Assembly: GCA_020152595.1 (NCBI GenBank)
Contig: JAIGNY010000696.1
Coordinates: 535,001-599,000 of the forward strand
Length of the DNA stretch: 64,000 bases
Direction: 5' to 3'
DNA from: Chiridota heheva
Taxonomy: Eukaryota; Echinodermata; Holothuroidea; Apodida; Chiridotidae
The notes under the pieces are model-generated. The model was not told the DNA's origin. It worked only from the letters and a program-made list of their open reading frames with translations, and ran no database searches. A program made the position numbers and the translations under genes. Below, piece after piece: positions 26,872 through 39,428 of the stretch. Each line of letters starts with the position of its first letter. The first letter of the stretch is position 1.

Positions 26872-29800
26872 ATGCTTACACTGTCATGATGGTTGACTCA
26901 GTGCATAGCTTACACTGTCATGATGTTTGACTCAGTGCATAGCTTACACTGTCATGATGTTTGACTCAGTGCATAGCTTACACTGTCATGATGTTTGACT
27001 CAGTGCATAGCTTACACTGTCATGATGGTTGACTCAGTGTATGCTTACACTGTCATGATGTTTGACTCAGTGCATAGCTTACACTGTCATGATGTTTGAC
27101 TTAGTGCATAGCTTACACTGTCATGATGTTTGACACAGTGCATAGCTTACACTGTCATGATGTTTGACTCAGTGCATAGCTTACACTGTCATGAAGTTTG
27201 ACTCAGTGTATGCTTACACTGTCATGATGTTTGACTCAGTGCATAGCTTACACTGTCATGATGGATGACTCAGTGCATAGCTTACACTGTCATGATGTTT
27301 GACTCAGTGCATAGCTTACACTGTCATGATGGTTGACTCAGTGCATAGCTAACACTGTCATGATGTTTGACTCAGTGCATAGCTTACACTGTCATGATGT
27401 TTGACTCAGTGCATAGCTTACACTGTCATGATGTTTGACTCAGTGCATAGCTTACACTGTCATGAAGTTTGACTCAGTGCATAGCTTACACTGTCATGAT
27501 GTTTGACTCAGTGCATAGCTTACACTGTCATGATGTTTGACTCAGTGCATAGCTTACACTGTCATGATGTTTGACTCAGTGCATAGCTTACACTGTCATG
27601 ATGGTTGACTCAGTGCATAGCTTACACTGTCATGATGTTTGACTCAGTGCATAGCTTACACTGTCATGATGGTTGACTCAGTGCATAGCTTACACTGTCA
27701 TGATGTTTGACTCAGTGCATAGCTTACACTGTCATGATGGTTGACTCAGTGCATAGCTTACACTGTCATGATGTTTGACTCAGTACATAGCTTACACTGT
27801 CATGATGTTTGACTCAGTGCATAGCTTACACTGTCATGATGTTTGATTTAGTACATAGCTTACACTGTCATGATGTTTGACTCAGTGCATAGCTTACACT
27901 GTCATGATGTTTGACTCAGTGCATAGCTTACACTGTCATGATGTTTGACTCAGTGCATAGCTTACACTGTCATGATGTTTGACTCAGTGCATAGCTTACA
28001 CTGTCATGATGTTTGACTCAGTGCATAGCTTACACTGTCATGATGTTTGACTCAGTGCATAGCTTACACTGTCATGATGGTTGACTCAGTGTATGCTTAC
28101 ACTGTCATGATGTTTGACTCAGTGCATAGCTTACACTGTCATGATGTTTGACTTAGTGCATAGCTTACACTGTCATGATGTTTGACACAGTGCATAGCTT
28201 ACACTGTCATGATGTTTGACTCAGTGCATAGCTTACACTGTCATGAAGTTTGACTCAGTGTATGCTTACACTGTCATGATGTTTGACTCAGTGCATAGCT
28301 TACACTGTCATGATGGATGACTCAGTGCATAGCTTACACTGTCATGATGTTTGACTCAGTGCATAGCTTACACTGTCATGAAGTTTGACTCAGTGCATAG
28401 CTTACACTGTCATGATGTTTGACTCAGTGCATAGCTTACACTGTCATGATGTTTGACTCAGTGCATAGCTTACACTGTCATGATGGTTGACTCAGTGCAT
28501 AGCTTACACTGTCATGATGTTTGACACAGTGCATAGCTTACACTGTCATGATGTTTGACTCAGTGCATAGCTTACACTGTCATGATGTTTGACTCAGTGC
28601 ATAGCTTACACTGTCATGATGTTTGACTCAGTGCATAGCTTACACTGTCATGATGTTTGACTCAATGCATAGCTTACACTGTCATGATGGATGACTCAGT
28701 GCATAGCTTACACTGTCATGATGGTTGACTCAGTGCATAGCTTACACTGTCATGATGTTTGACTCAGTGCATAGCTTACACTGTCATGATGGTTGACTCA
28801 GTGCATAGCTAACACTGTCATGATGTTTGACTCAGTGCATAGCTTACACTGTCATGATGTTTGACTCAGTGCATAGCTTACACTGTCATGATGTTTGACT
28901 CAGTGCATAGCTTACACTGTCATGAAGTTTGACTCAGTGCATAGCTTACACTGTCATGATGTTTGACTCAGTGCATAGCTTACACTGTCATGATGTTTGA
29001 CTCAGTGCATAGCTTACACTGTCATGATGTTTGACTCAGTGCATAGCTTACACTGTCATGATGGTTGACTCAGTGCATAGCTTACACTGTCATGATGTTT
29101 GACTCAGTGCATAGCTTACACTGTCATGATGGTTGACTCGGTGCATAGCTTACACTGTCATGATGTTTGACTCGGTGCATAGCTTACACTGTCATGATGG
29201 TTGACTCAGTGCATAGCTTACACTGTCATGATGTTTGACTCAGTACATAGCTTACACTGTCATGATGTTTGACTCAGTGCATAGCTTACACTGTCATGAT
29301 GTTTGATTTAGTACATAGCTTACACTGTCATGATGTTTGACTCAGTGCATAGCTTACACTGTCATGATGTTTGACTCAGTGCATAGCTTACACTGTCATG
29401 ATGTTTGACTCAGTGCATAGCTTACACTGTCATGATGTTTGACTCAGTGCATAGCTTACACTGTCATGATGTTTGACTCAGTGCATAGCTTACACTGTCA
29501 TGATGGTTGACTCAGTGCATAGCTTACACTGTCATGATGTTTGACTCAGTGCATAGCTTACACTGTCATGATGGTTGACTCAGTGCATAGCTTACACTGT
29601 CATGATGTTTGACTCAGTACATAGCTTACACTGTCATGATGTTTGACTCAGTGCATAGCTTACACTGTCATGATGTTTGATTTAGTACATAGCTTACACT
29701 GTCATGATGTTTGACTCAGTGCATAGCTTACACTGTCATGATGTTTGACTCAGTGCATAGCTTACACTGTCATGATGTTTGACTCAGTGCATAGCTTACA

Positions 29801-29918
29801 CTGTCATGATGTTTGACTCAGTGCATAGCTTACACTGTCATGATGTTTGACTCAGTGCATAGCTTACACTGTCATGATGTTTGACTCAGTGCATAGCTTA
29901 CACTGTCATGATGGTTGA
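26872..29918. repeat. 34-bp satellite, about 90 copies, with AP-1 motif
   Basis: Head-to-tail copies of a 34-bp unit made of GCTTACACTGTCATGATG followed by TTTGACTCAGTGCATA. Most units contain TGACTCA, the consensus AP-1 (TRE) site. Marked variants (GGTTGACTCA, GACACAGTG, GATTTAGTACATAG, GCTAACACTG, CATGAAG, 33-bp units) recur at long fixed distances of 1052 bp and 1460 bp, so the array has a higher-order structure. There are no spacers, so it is not a CRISPR. Confidence 0.97.
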
Positions 29919-30284
29919 AAAAGTTTATTCGTGGCAAATGGTAACAACTTTTGCTGCAATTCTTCAAAGTATTATGAAGGACAATCAAATAATTATTCAC
30001 ACAAGATAGTGCAAAGTTGGCCAGACATGTCTCAAATTACATGTAGCATAGAAATTTGTGTATATGATTACTGAAAAAAATGCTAGCATAATGTTAAACA
30101 ATTTTGATGATTATTTTCATTTGATGTAATAGATTATAAAGCTCTTCAGCTATTGTTTTTCAACACCTCAATAGACTTCATTTTTCAATAAACATTGGTG
30201 AAGGAGTTGTGAATAATAGGTAACATAAGTAAATTAATGTTTCATTTTTCTGATACATCACAAATTTACATAAAATTTGAAGTT

Positions 30285-30640
30285 GGACGGAGGTTATGTT
30301 TCGCCTCCCTCTGTTTGTTTGTCTGTTTGTTTGTCATCAAGATATATCAAGAACTGATGACTGGATTTAGATCAAATTTGGTGTGGGGTTTTGTTACTGC
30401 TTCAGGAAGAAGTGATTACAAATTGAGACATTGGAAGAGGGGAAGGGTGAAAATGGAAGGTTGGGGACATTTTAAGGTGAGTTTGTCTGTCATTAGAAGA
30501 ACTGATGATTGAATTTGGATTAAATTTGATGTGTTGTTTTATTATTGCTTAAGGAACAAGTGAATTCAATTTGGAATGTATGGATGCAAGGGATGGGCAG
30601 AAATTGAACGGTGGGGGGTGTTTAGGGTAAGGTCTGTCAA
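30285..30640. repeat. Imperfect tandem duplication, about 147 bp, of a dispersed-type repeat
   Basis: Starts with GGACGGAGGTTATGTTTCGC and a TTTG-rich tract. Two diverged copies follow, each with GAACTGATGA, AT-AAATTTG-TGTG and TTACTGCTTCAGGAAGAAGTG-like blocks, at about 30348 and 30494. The 91-codon frame at 30237-30512 is inside it and is unlikely to be a gene. Confidence 0.5.
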
Positions 30641-30659
30641 GACACAGTTGAAACTTCCC

Positions 30660-32890
30660 AATGGAATGTGATGAACAATGAATTCATGCCATGAAAAGAA
30701 TCCAACAATCAATTTTCTGGACTTATTGAAAATTAAATCAAGTGGCTTCTACTCTCAATGTAATGAGAACAATTGGTTTCTGCCATGAATGGAAAATATG
30801 AAATGTGAATCTTAACGGAAAAGAACTCAAACAATGAATGCTTAGCCTGAATGAAACTGAAAACAATGATATGGCCTTGGAAGGAATAAGTCAAAAGATC
30901 ATCTTCAAGTGTTCAGAATGCAAATGACATTCAGTAATTACAGATCAAAACTTTGGGATGAATCTTGGTGGGCCTAGGATTTCTGAGGTAGATTATATTG
31001 GGTATTGGGATCAAATGAACTTTAAAATTATTCTAGGCATCTTGGAATTACAACGGGGTAGGAGGTATGAGCTCTACATAGTGCTGATATTCTAGTTGAT
31101 TATGGTAACACTAAAATTCAAATTGCCATAAAACAGTCAATTTTCAACTGATTTTGATGAGATTTTTTCAAATAGTTTACAGCTTGTTTTCTTCCACTTA
31201 GTTTCAAGTTGCTGTTATTTGTCCATAGATCTTTCAATGTTTAAATAGAGGTTAACACAACATTACGAAACAGGTGAACATATTTCCTAAAAGGTTGCTT
31301 GGATTTCAGTGCCAGCACGACCTAAAACAATAATGAGTTGGCCAATTTACTCCATGAATTTATCTCCTTTGTGTGTGGTGTGCTCATAGCAGGACACAAA
31401 TGGCCTATCTGGGTCAACTCTTTGTAGGACATTTTACCAAATTTCAAGTGCAGAGAAACTTCAAAGAGACGTTTGTCAAGTCGTATTTCATTCAAGTTTG
31501 TCATGATTGACAGATGCCTAGCTAAAAAATGGATTAAAAGTCAATTATAGAGACTGACAAAAAAATGGAAGAAAAATTCCAACACCCCATTAAAATTAGA
31601 AGCATATTTTCTTCTCAAATAACAGACCCATTACAGGGTGAATGGTATTCCACTGTGTTGACACATGGACAAAGCTATCAATGATGATCTTTCTATGTGG
31701 GGACTTCATTTTTCACTAAGGACCAATGGGAGGTTATGAAAAACTATATTGATAGTGATAGCTACAAGAAGGTTCTCATTTGTAGCCAAAAATGGCTGTT
31801 TTCTTGATATATTCTTTGATATAATAAATATTATTTTAATGAGAACACTGTTAGTGGAGAGGATACCCCAGATTGTTTACAGGCAGGTATAAAATATTGA
31901 AGAAAAACAAATCCCTGAACTTCTGGGTATAAATAAAAGTCCTTATAATATGGTAATAGCATGTTTAGTTGCCATGGGGATTGGATTTTTTCTGCATGCA
32001 AAATTAGCCATGTGCAGTTTGAACAGGGAGTTGTCATTGAGCAAGACGACATCTTTACATGATAATGTAATTACTTCAGTTTGTTTAAATTGTCCAGAAT
32101 GTCTGTGCCACTTATATCAACTCCCTGATTCCTCCTAGATGTTATTGATGGGGAGGGGGATGGGGACTGGGGTGAGTGGGAGGGGAATAATTCTTAAAAT
32201 TCAGAATCAGATACTCTCCGAGATAAACATTGTGGTACATGCTTTAAAAAACGATAGATTTACATTAAATGAATTGAAAAATCTTTTCCTAACATACAAT
32301 GGATGTTTGCAACACATTTGAGCCGTGGTACTGTCCTTCTGTAACCTGTCATAACAAGAGGGCAATAACTCTACTCATCCATCCTTTCATGATTCATAAT
32401 CAGATGCTAGTACATCAGTTACATGCGTCACCGAATGTCACAGTTTAGCATGCTCCCTCCATTAAAGTTGAGAACACAATTTCTTGAAAACTTCTTAAAA
32501 GTTATTGAGATGAGGGGAGTTGGAATGGGATACACTTCAAGATGAATGCCAGAGATCATTGATCTTTCCAGACAACTTAAGGGAGACTCAAAGTCTGACA
32601 CCTTACCACAATGTAATCATCAAACCCCTTACAATTCACAATTCATGAGCTTTATTGTGCACCCCTCTATAACCCCACAATAATCCCACTTAAATTGTAA
32701 AACTGAATGAGGTTGTTGTTATACTGAAGGTTTAAGTGATAGAAAGGTGATAATGACTGTCTTTGAATTGGGCTTCTTAGTTCTGCCATTTCTGTCAACA
32801 GTTTAGTCTCTTTTATCATCAACAGGCTGATTCAGCCGCCCCTTTTCACAGCTTCTCAAGAATGAAATGCAATACATTCTCTCCTGATTA
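30660..32890. other. Intergenic or intronic sequence, no gene recognised
   Basis: AT-rich DNA with only short frames. There is a G-rich tract at about 32148-32185. Confidence 0.45.
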
Positions 32891-32906
32891 CCCTTTTTGT
32901 TTCAAG

Positions 32907-33032
32907 TGGGTAGAGGGACTATAACATCGCTGTCATTGTGTTCTGATTGTTATGACAACACAAAGGGCATTGTTGCTTGTAGTGTTGAGCAACAAGGGGA
33001 TATGGGTCTTTCGGATCTTCAAGGAGTAGTAG
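32907..33032 (+). CDS. Candidate internal exon, 126 bp, phase 1-1
   Basis: A pyrimidine-rich acceptor (CCCTTTTTGTTTCAAG, ending at 32906) and a consensus donor GTAAGA (33033) bound a 126-bp open stretch with the same phase at both ends. It reads GRGTITSLSLCSDCYDNTKG, then GIVACSVEQQGD and LSDLQGVV. The hydrophobic/polar alternation would suit a beta-propeller strand set, but I do not recognise a family. The frame stays open to 33124, which weakens the donor argument. No partner exon was found. Confidence 0.25.
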
Positions 33033-33129
33033 GTAAGAGGATCCATGGTGACGGGGAGAACACAGTGCTCTTTGAAGTTATTGGACTAGAGTTTGACAAG
33101 AAAATGATTGTAATCGGAGCCTAATCACC

Positions 33130-33700
33130 TGTTCAAATGACAGTCCAGATTATGATCAATGTTGTAATTGTATATGGACAGGTAAAGGTAAAATTGGTTT
33201 TAATTATATCAGAAGTCATAAAAATGACACAATTTTGACAAAGATTTTAAATGGCAACAAATATGGCCATTTTACATCTGTTTGAGATTGCACAGCTCAA
33301 TATGCAAATTGATGGGTATATAAGTGAAGAAGTGCCCAAAAATGTGATAAGCAAAGAAAGAAAAGAAAAAAATCATCAACATTATTGATCTTAAATTGGT
33401 AATATCAGTACCCAAAATTGATCAAATTGGTGCTACTTGCATTCCATAAAAGTGAGTGAAATATCGGGCAACTATATTTGCGAAAAGAAAAAAATGTTAT
33501 TCGATCAAAAGTTCAGAATACTCTTGTCCCTTTAGAAAAATATTGGTCTTTTGCACGTACATTTAATGCTTTCAAATGACTTGATTGTGCGGAATTAGTA
33601 ACCCAACCCAAAACAAGCCACCTTTGATGAATAAAGGACCTCCCAGCAGTTACATAATTAACCAGGAAGGAATTTACCCCCTCCCCCTTCCATCCCTCTC
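33130..33700. other. Non-coding sequence, nothing recognised
   Basis: AT-rich sequence leading into a C/T-rich tract at about 33670-33712. No gene or repeat family was recognised. Confidence 0.45.
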
Positions 33701-33711
33701 CCCTCTCTCTA

Positions 33712-33828
33712 GGTCTGGGAAATTTGTCAGAAAATCTGTTGACTTTTTTGATTGCCTGTGAGCACTTTTGGTCTGGGAAATTTGTCAGAAAATCAGTTGA
33801 CTTTTTTGATTGCCTGTGAGCACTTTTT
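33712..33828. repeat. 58-bp tandem duplication
   Basis: Two almost identical 58-bp copies start at GGTCTGGGAAATTTGTCAGA (33712 and 33770). They differ by about one base, so this is a recent duplication. Confidence 0.95.
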
Positions 33829-34548
33829 TCAGTCATATTGAAAGGTATAATACACTAACTGGAAGATACCAAGGTTTCATAAAATTTTAGTCCTTGTCCC
33901 TTCTCCCCTTCCCCCAAACTGTGTAGTTACGCCTTTGTAATAACCAGGAAAGTGGTACTTCACTATTGCCAGTTTCACTGCTGATAGTTCTACCCATTGC
34001 CATTTGAACCATCAGGTATCAACCTACACACCAATGATATATGGTGGCTTCACCTCTACAATATTCAATTACTAATGGCCACATTTTATTCCATTCTAAT
34101 TGATTAAATCAGGGCTTAAATTTGACAAACAATGCACTCATAACCTTCACATAATTTGTCTTGAAGGGAGGGTATCCATTCTGGGATGAACTTGAATAAA
34201 TTAAAGGTTGCACCCATGAATAAGGTGAAGGTGAGTTGTGAAATTATTGACATTTCAAGGTGATTAAATCAAGAGCTTAGTGGAGGAGAGAATGATTTAA
34301 TGTTTGAGCACCTTGGATGGATGCCCTTGATCATGTCCAAGAGGATTAATGACATTGTTAAGACAGATTAGGGTTGAATAATGTGGGTGGAGCTAAGAGG
34401 TGTTTTCCCAGGGTCCTTATTAACCTTGAGCTTCCTGCTATCAGGGTAGGACAATAATGAAAAATTCAAAATGCTGTAAAATTGTAACCAATATTATTGA
34501 CACCTTTGTGCTACTTTTATCACATTTCCTTTCAATCAAAAGGTACAG

Positions 34549-35058
34549 TATATGGATGTGTAGAGGCTACATTAGCTATATATGGATGTGTAGAGGCAAC
34601 GTTAGCTATATGTTGATGTGTAGAAGCTACATTAGCTATATATGGATGTGTAGAAGCTACATTAGCTACATATGGATGTGTAGAGGCAACATTAGGTATA
34701 CATGGATGTGTAGAAGCTACATTAGCTATATATGGATGTGTAGAAGCTACATAAGCTATATATGGATGTGTAGAAGCTACATTAGCTATATATGGATGTG
34801 TAGAAGCTACATATGGATGAATAGAAGCTACATTAGCTATATATGGATGTGTAGAGGCAACATTAGCTATATATGGATGTGTAGAGCTAATATGGTTGTG
34901 TAGAAGCTACATTAGCTATATATGGATGTGTAGAGGCAACATTAGCTATATATGGATGTGTAGAGGCAACATTAGCTATATATGGATGTGTAGAGACAAC
35001 ATTAGCTATATATGGATGTGTAGAGGCAACATAAGCTATATAGAGGCAACATTAGCTA
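34549..35058. repeat. 30-bp minisatellite, about 17 copies
   Basis: The unit TATATGGATGTGTAGAAGCT-ACATTAGCTA alternates between AAGCTAC and AGGCAAC forms. The 148-codon plus-strand frame through it (a 10-residue YIWMCRSYIS period) results from the unit length and is not a gene. Confidence 0.95.
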
Positions 35059-35059
35059 A

Positions 35060-36285
35060 ATTGATTTAAAATATGATTAAAAACCTTCATAATACAGTAG
35101 TAGCAAAAAGCTTCATAAACATTAGTTCAACATTGACTGTTTTACATTTGATTTGATTAATGCAACGGTCAAACAGCATCTTCACAGACCCCCCTCAAGG
35201 CACATCCAAGAATTGGTGTCATTATGATGTCCAATCTTCAGGCCAAAAATTTAAAGTTTGGGTGAGTCTTGACCTAAAGTATTTTTTGGTGGTGTGAATC
35301 TTGAAGTACATTTTTTTTTCTTCTTCAAGTCAGGTGAATCTTTGCCTCAAAACTATTACAGATGGGTGAATTCTTGTCGAAATTCTTCAATCTAAAATGA
35401 TGGAAATTTGTTGATTTCAAATTATTACGCTCAAATTAGCATTGAACTGAAAAATAATGATTTACAAATCAATCGCATAACTTTTAATACTTGATTTTGC
35501 GATTCCAGACTGCACTTTTGGTTATTTTCCAGGCAATTTTATTAGAAATAAATAAAGGTGGAACTCAAATGTTCCAAAACTTTATTGACCTGAGGTCATT
35601 TTGAAGCATTTTGAGAGGTATTTTATACCATGTGAATTCTTGACTTGGGCCTAGTAGTGTTACTGTTAGAATGTAGCAGGGCCTAAGGTAAGAACTCTCA
35701 TTGTCTCTGTATAATGAGTGTTGATGCTTATCTATGTGTGCACTTGCTTGTGGAATCAAAAAGCAACAGCGAGATTTCACATTTATTCCAAGGTTTTGAG
35801 TGTTGCATGAGCAAAAAGAATGTGTGGTCTAAACTTCTATACACGACACAATATTCTTTCATTTGATATCGAAAAATTCCAAAAAACTTAGGTCTTTTTT
35901 ATATCGCATGATAAATAAAAAATTGTTGATGAATAATCAAGTGATGACTGGCTTGGGGACATGCTTAATTGACTTAAATTTTGTTAGAATAAATTGTTTT
36001 TACATAAAATTAAGAAAAGATACAAAACATGATTTGTTGATGTTTATTCTTTTAAAAACCTTGGAAAGATGTGTTTTTCAATCATTTTTATCACTCCCGT
36101 CACACTTTATTTCATCTTGCAGTCATCAATTCCCATAGTGCAACCATGTATCATACAAGAAGATAACGGGAATAACAAAATAGAGAAAGTATTACACTAC
36201 ATGTATATTGACTGTATACAAGTACAGGTATCATAAAAAGAAATAATAGATCAGTTTCATCATTTTTTAAAAGAAGACTTTTACT
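35060..36285. other. Non-coding sequence, nothing recognised
   Basis: AT-rich DNA with short frames without motifs. Confidence 0.45.
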
Positions 36286-36290
36286 TTTTA

Positions 36291-36470
36291 AGTTATGGCT
36301 GATCAAAGTTATGGCTGATCAAAGTTATGGCTGATCAAAGTTATGGCTGATCAAAGTTATGGCTGATCAAAGTTATGGCTGATCAAAGTTACGTCTGATC
36401 AAAGTTATGGCTGATCAAAGTTATGGCTGATCAAAGTTATGGCTGATCAAAGTTATGGCTGATCAAAGTT
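36291..36470. repeat. 16-bp tandem repeat, about 11 copies
   Basis: The unit AGTTATGGCTGATCAA is nearly perfect, with one ACGTCTGATCAA variant. Each unit holds the palindrome TGATCA. The array abuts copy 2 of the dispersed repeat, and GGCTGATCAAAG also occurs once at the same relative place in copy 3 (43571). Confidence 0.95.
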
Positions 36471-36479
36471 TCATCAGTT

Positions 36480-36655
36480 TTTAATTCATGCAAAATTTGT
36501 CATGTATGACTGAGCGGACAGCTCAAAATCCTTATGTAATTATTGACCTTTCTATCTTAAATCTTAGTCACTGAAAATGATGGAGGGGGGAGGTCTGCTC
36601 CTGTTTGAAGTTTATTGGGGGCATGGCAAACGCTCAATAACTTTTGGTTAGAATA
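36480..36655. repeat. Dispersed repeat, copy 2
   Basis: Shares AAAATTTGTCATGTATGACT, ACAGCTCAAAATCC and TTAGTCACTGAAAAT blocks in order with 7822-7990. The tandem array at 36291-36470 grew at its left side. Confidence 0.6.
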
Positions 36656-36753
36656 CACCACTTCAGTGACTTATGACAGACATTTAAAAACCAAAGGATT
36701 TACCAAAGAATATGAATACTCTTTCAACCAATATATAATGAATATACCTTTAA

Positions 36754-36854
36754 CCCTTACTCTACCACGTGGCGATATTATCGCCGTTTTGGGTGCCCCA
36801 TCTTTGACTCCGCCTCCCGAGCGCATTTCCAAAAACGTGCTGGTGGAGTAAGGG
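36754..36854. mobile_element. piggyBac-like MITE, 101 bp, TTAA target duplication
   Basis: Flanked by TTAA on both sides (36750-36753 and 36855-36858). The ends are inverted repeats starting CCCTTACTC-ACCA. TTAA targets and CCY starts are typical of piggyBac elements. The body has the palindrome GGCGATATTATCGCC and is GC-rich. It is non-autonomous with no coding capacity. Confidence 0.75.
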
Positions 36855-36922
36855 TTAAGCTCAAGATGTTGTTGCCTGCCCATATATTTAAAAGTTTTGC
36901 ATGTTTTTGGTTTGTTCTTAGG

Positions 36923-37134
36923 CAGTGGCGGCGGTGGGTGAGAAAGGGGAAGGGTGGGGGGAGGGGGTGATGGGGAGTCACTCCCCCATGTATTCTCTTT
37001 TCCCTCACTTTCCCCTAAAAATTATGTAAAGTGATATATTTTGTCCAATTTATAGGCTTTTGCTCCCAATGATACAAATTTGCCCTTCTCTTTCCCCCTC
37101 CCCCTTGACCAAAATCTTGGTGCTACCACCACTG
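36923..37134. mobile_element. hAT-like MITE, 212 bp, 8-bp target duplication
   Basis: Ends are CAGTGGCGGCGG on the left and, read in reverse, CAGTGGTGGTAG on the right, each followed by a G-rich run. The flanking 8-mers TTCTTAGG (36915-36922) and TTCTTTGG (37135-37142) agree at 7 of 8 positions, as expected for hAT target duplications. Confidence 0.75.
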
Positions 37135-37687
37135 TTCTTTGGATGAGCAGTGCAACCAATTTTGTGCATTAAGTCAGATGTTTAAAGTACACACATTGAT
37201 GAAGATACTGACCTTGCAAAGCAAGCATGTACCAGGCCTCTCTACATCTTTCCATGCCCCGAGGAGAGCCAGTGATGAAAATTTCATTTAAATCCATCTG
37301 CCCGTATAATTTGTTTTTGGTTGACAGTTTCCATTTATAAGCTTAAATATTTCTGAAAGCATCCCTTGGAAGCATCCGTTCATATCATTTGAAAAAAACA
37401 CATTTGTTTAGATTAAGGCGTAAGGAGACCTACTGTAGAAGAAGATTTTCTAGGTTTGTGAGTAGAGAAAAAATAGTTGAAAATCATCCAATAAGCAAAA
37501 AAGCAAATAAATGATTACTGTATTTTTACAGGCCTAATCTACCGAAGGAGTGTGAAAAATATATAAGAAAATTAAAAAATATAACGAAGTCATCAGTGTT
37601 GGTAGCATTATTAATTTGATATAATTTGATACATTTATGAATTTTTGTTTAGTTTGTGGGTGGGGAGGGGGACTTTAGAAACTTCCA

Positions 37688-38346
37688 ATACTTAGGTACT
37701 ATATACTTAGGTACTATATACTTAGGTACTATATACTTAGGTACTATATACTTAGGTATACCCATGTACTATAAACTTAGGTACTATATACTTAGGTACT
37801 ATATACCTAGGTATACCCTATGTACTATATACTTAGGTACTAAGGTAGGTACTATATACTTAGGTACTATATACTTAGGTACTATATACTTAGGTACAAT
37901 ATACTTAGGTACTATATACTTAAGTACTATATAGGTAGGTACTATATACCTAGGTACTATATACTTAGGTACTATATGCTTAGGTACTATATACCTATGT
38001 ACTATATACCTATGTACTATATACTTGGGTACTATATACTTAGGTACTATATACTTAGGTACCATATACCTATGTACTATTTACTTGGGTACTATATACT
38101 TAGGTACCATATACTTAGGTACTATATACGTGGGTACTATATATACTAAGGTACTATATAGGTAGGTACTATATACTTAGGTACTATATACATAGGTACT
38201 ATATACTTAGGTACTATATACGTGAGGTACTATATACGTTAGGTACTATATACACAGGTACTATATACGTAGGTACTATATACGTAGGTACTATATACGT
38301 AGGCACTATATACATAGGCACTATATACGTAGGCACTATATACTTA
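37688..38346. repeat. 15-bp minisatellite, about 40 copies
   Basis: The unit ACTTAGGTACTATAT has many one-base variants and a few longer inserts (around 37765 and 37815). GTAC and the near-palindromic TATA make both strands look alike. Five-residue periodic frames on both strands are artefacts. Confidence 0.95.
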
Positions 38347-38349
38347 TCT

Positions 38350-39178
38350 AATTTATTTGCAGAAATTTCACTCGTAATTTTTTTTTTTTTGGGAACTTTG
38401 AATTTATGGTGGGGATCTTGCACTCTCACATCCTCATGTGAACACTGTCTCATATTGATTGGTTCTTGAGTGATTTTGTGGTTTAATATTGAGACCCAAA
38501 TAAGTAAAAGAAAAGGCATCTATTTCAATGTATGATCTTATATAAGCAAGTCTTCCTTCCGAGATAAATCCACTGTTTTGTCAGTTTTGTTATGACTCAA
38601 TCTCTTCAAAGCTAAAGGATGACCGATTCTGAAGTCATGTCTTTTTCTTTGAAACTTGTTGTCACAACTTATAGGACTGATTATTAAATAATGAATAGCC
38701 ATATAATTAGTATACAAATTTGTAAGGAAAAGGTGTGTATTAGGTAATGTAAAATAGACCTTCCACACCAATCATTTATTTCAAACTTTTGACATCTTTA
38801 AGATTAAAAATCTCTAAAAAAGATTGGAATGGAACAAGAAATCAAACATGCAAAAGTTATTTTTGATTCTGTTTTTTGGTATCATATCCCTTTGTTTTTG
38901 AAGAGGTAGTTGACAGATTTAAAGCTTTGGAATATTTTAGTCAAAATTTATTGAACACTGAGTAAGTCAATCACATTCATATTAATTACTGAATTTGAAA
39001 AATTCTGAGAAAAAAATGACTGTTTATTAGAGTAAGATTTTCTGGATGGCAAAGAAAAGAATGGTTTAATAGTTCAGGAATAATTTTTTTGCAAACTGCA
39101 GATATAGTATACTGCAACAAATAAATATGCACATTTTGATTAGCCACATCTCAAAGTGGGAAAAATTCATAGAATGTT
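38350..39178. other. Non-coding sequence, nothing recognised
   Basis: AT-rich sequence with short frames only. Confidence 0.45.
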
Positions 39179-39186
39179 GTACATAG

Positions 39187-39428
39187 CAAGGCTGTTATTT
39201 GTGGGGGAGTGGACAATTCCTGGGGGAGGGGACAATTCTTGGGGGATGAGGGGAGGATGACTAGGGGACTTATCTTAAAGTTCAGGTAGGATTAAAAAAA
39301 CACAACATTAAGTTTAAAAAAACACTACCCCCTAGTTTGTGGAGGAAAAGTATGGTGCCTTTGCCCCTCCCCCTTCCCCCTCCTTCCTATTCTACCCCCA
39401 TACTTTGTGAAGGAAAATTGCGGCCCTG
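39187..39428. mobile_element. hAT-like MITE, 242 bp, perfect 8-bp target duplication
   Basis: GTACATAG flanks the element exactly on both sides (39179-39186 and 39429-39436). The ends read CAAGGCTGTTATTT and, reversed, CAGGGCCGCAATTTT. These are diverged inverted repeats of the hAT type. The interior is G-rich on the left, C-rich on the right and non-coding. Confidence 0.8.

Noticed and set aside
26872..29918. CRISPR-like array of 34-bp repeats
   Set aside because: Repeats are head to tail with no unique spacers, and the DNA is eukaryotic.
34457..34903. 148-codon protein with 10-residue repeats
   Set aside because: Produced by the 30-bp minisatellite; the reverse strand and other frames behave similarly, and unit variants do not preserve residues.
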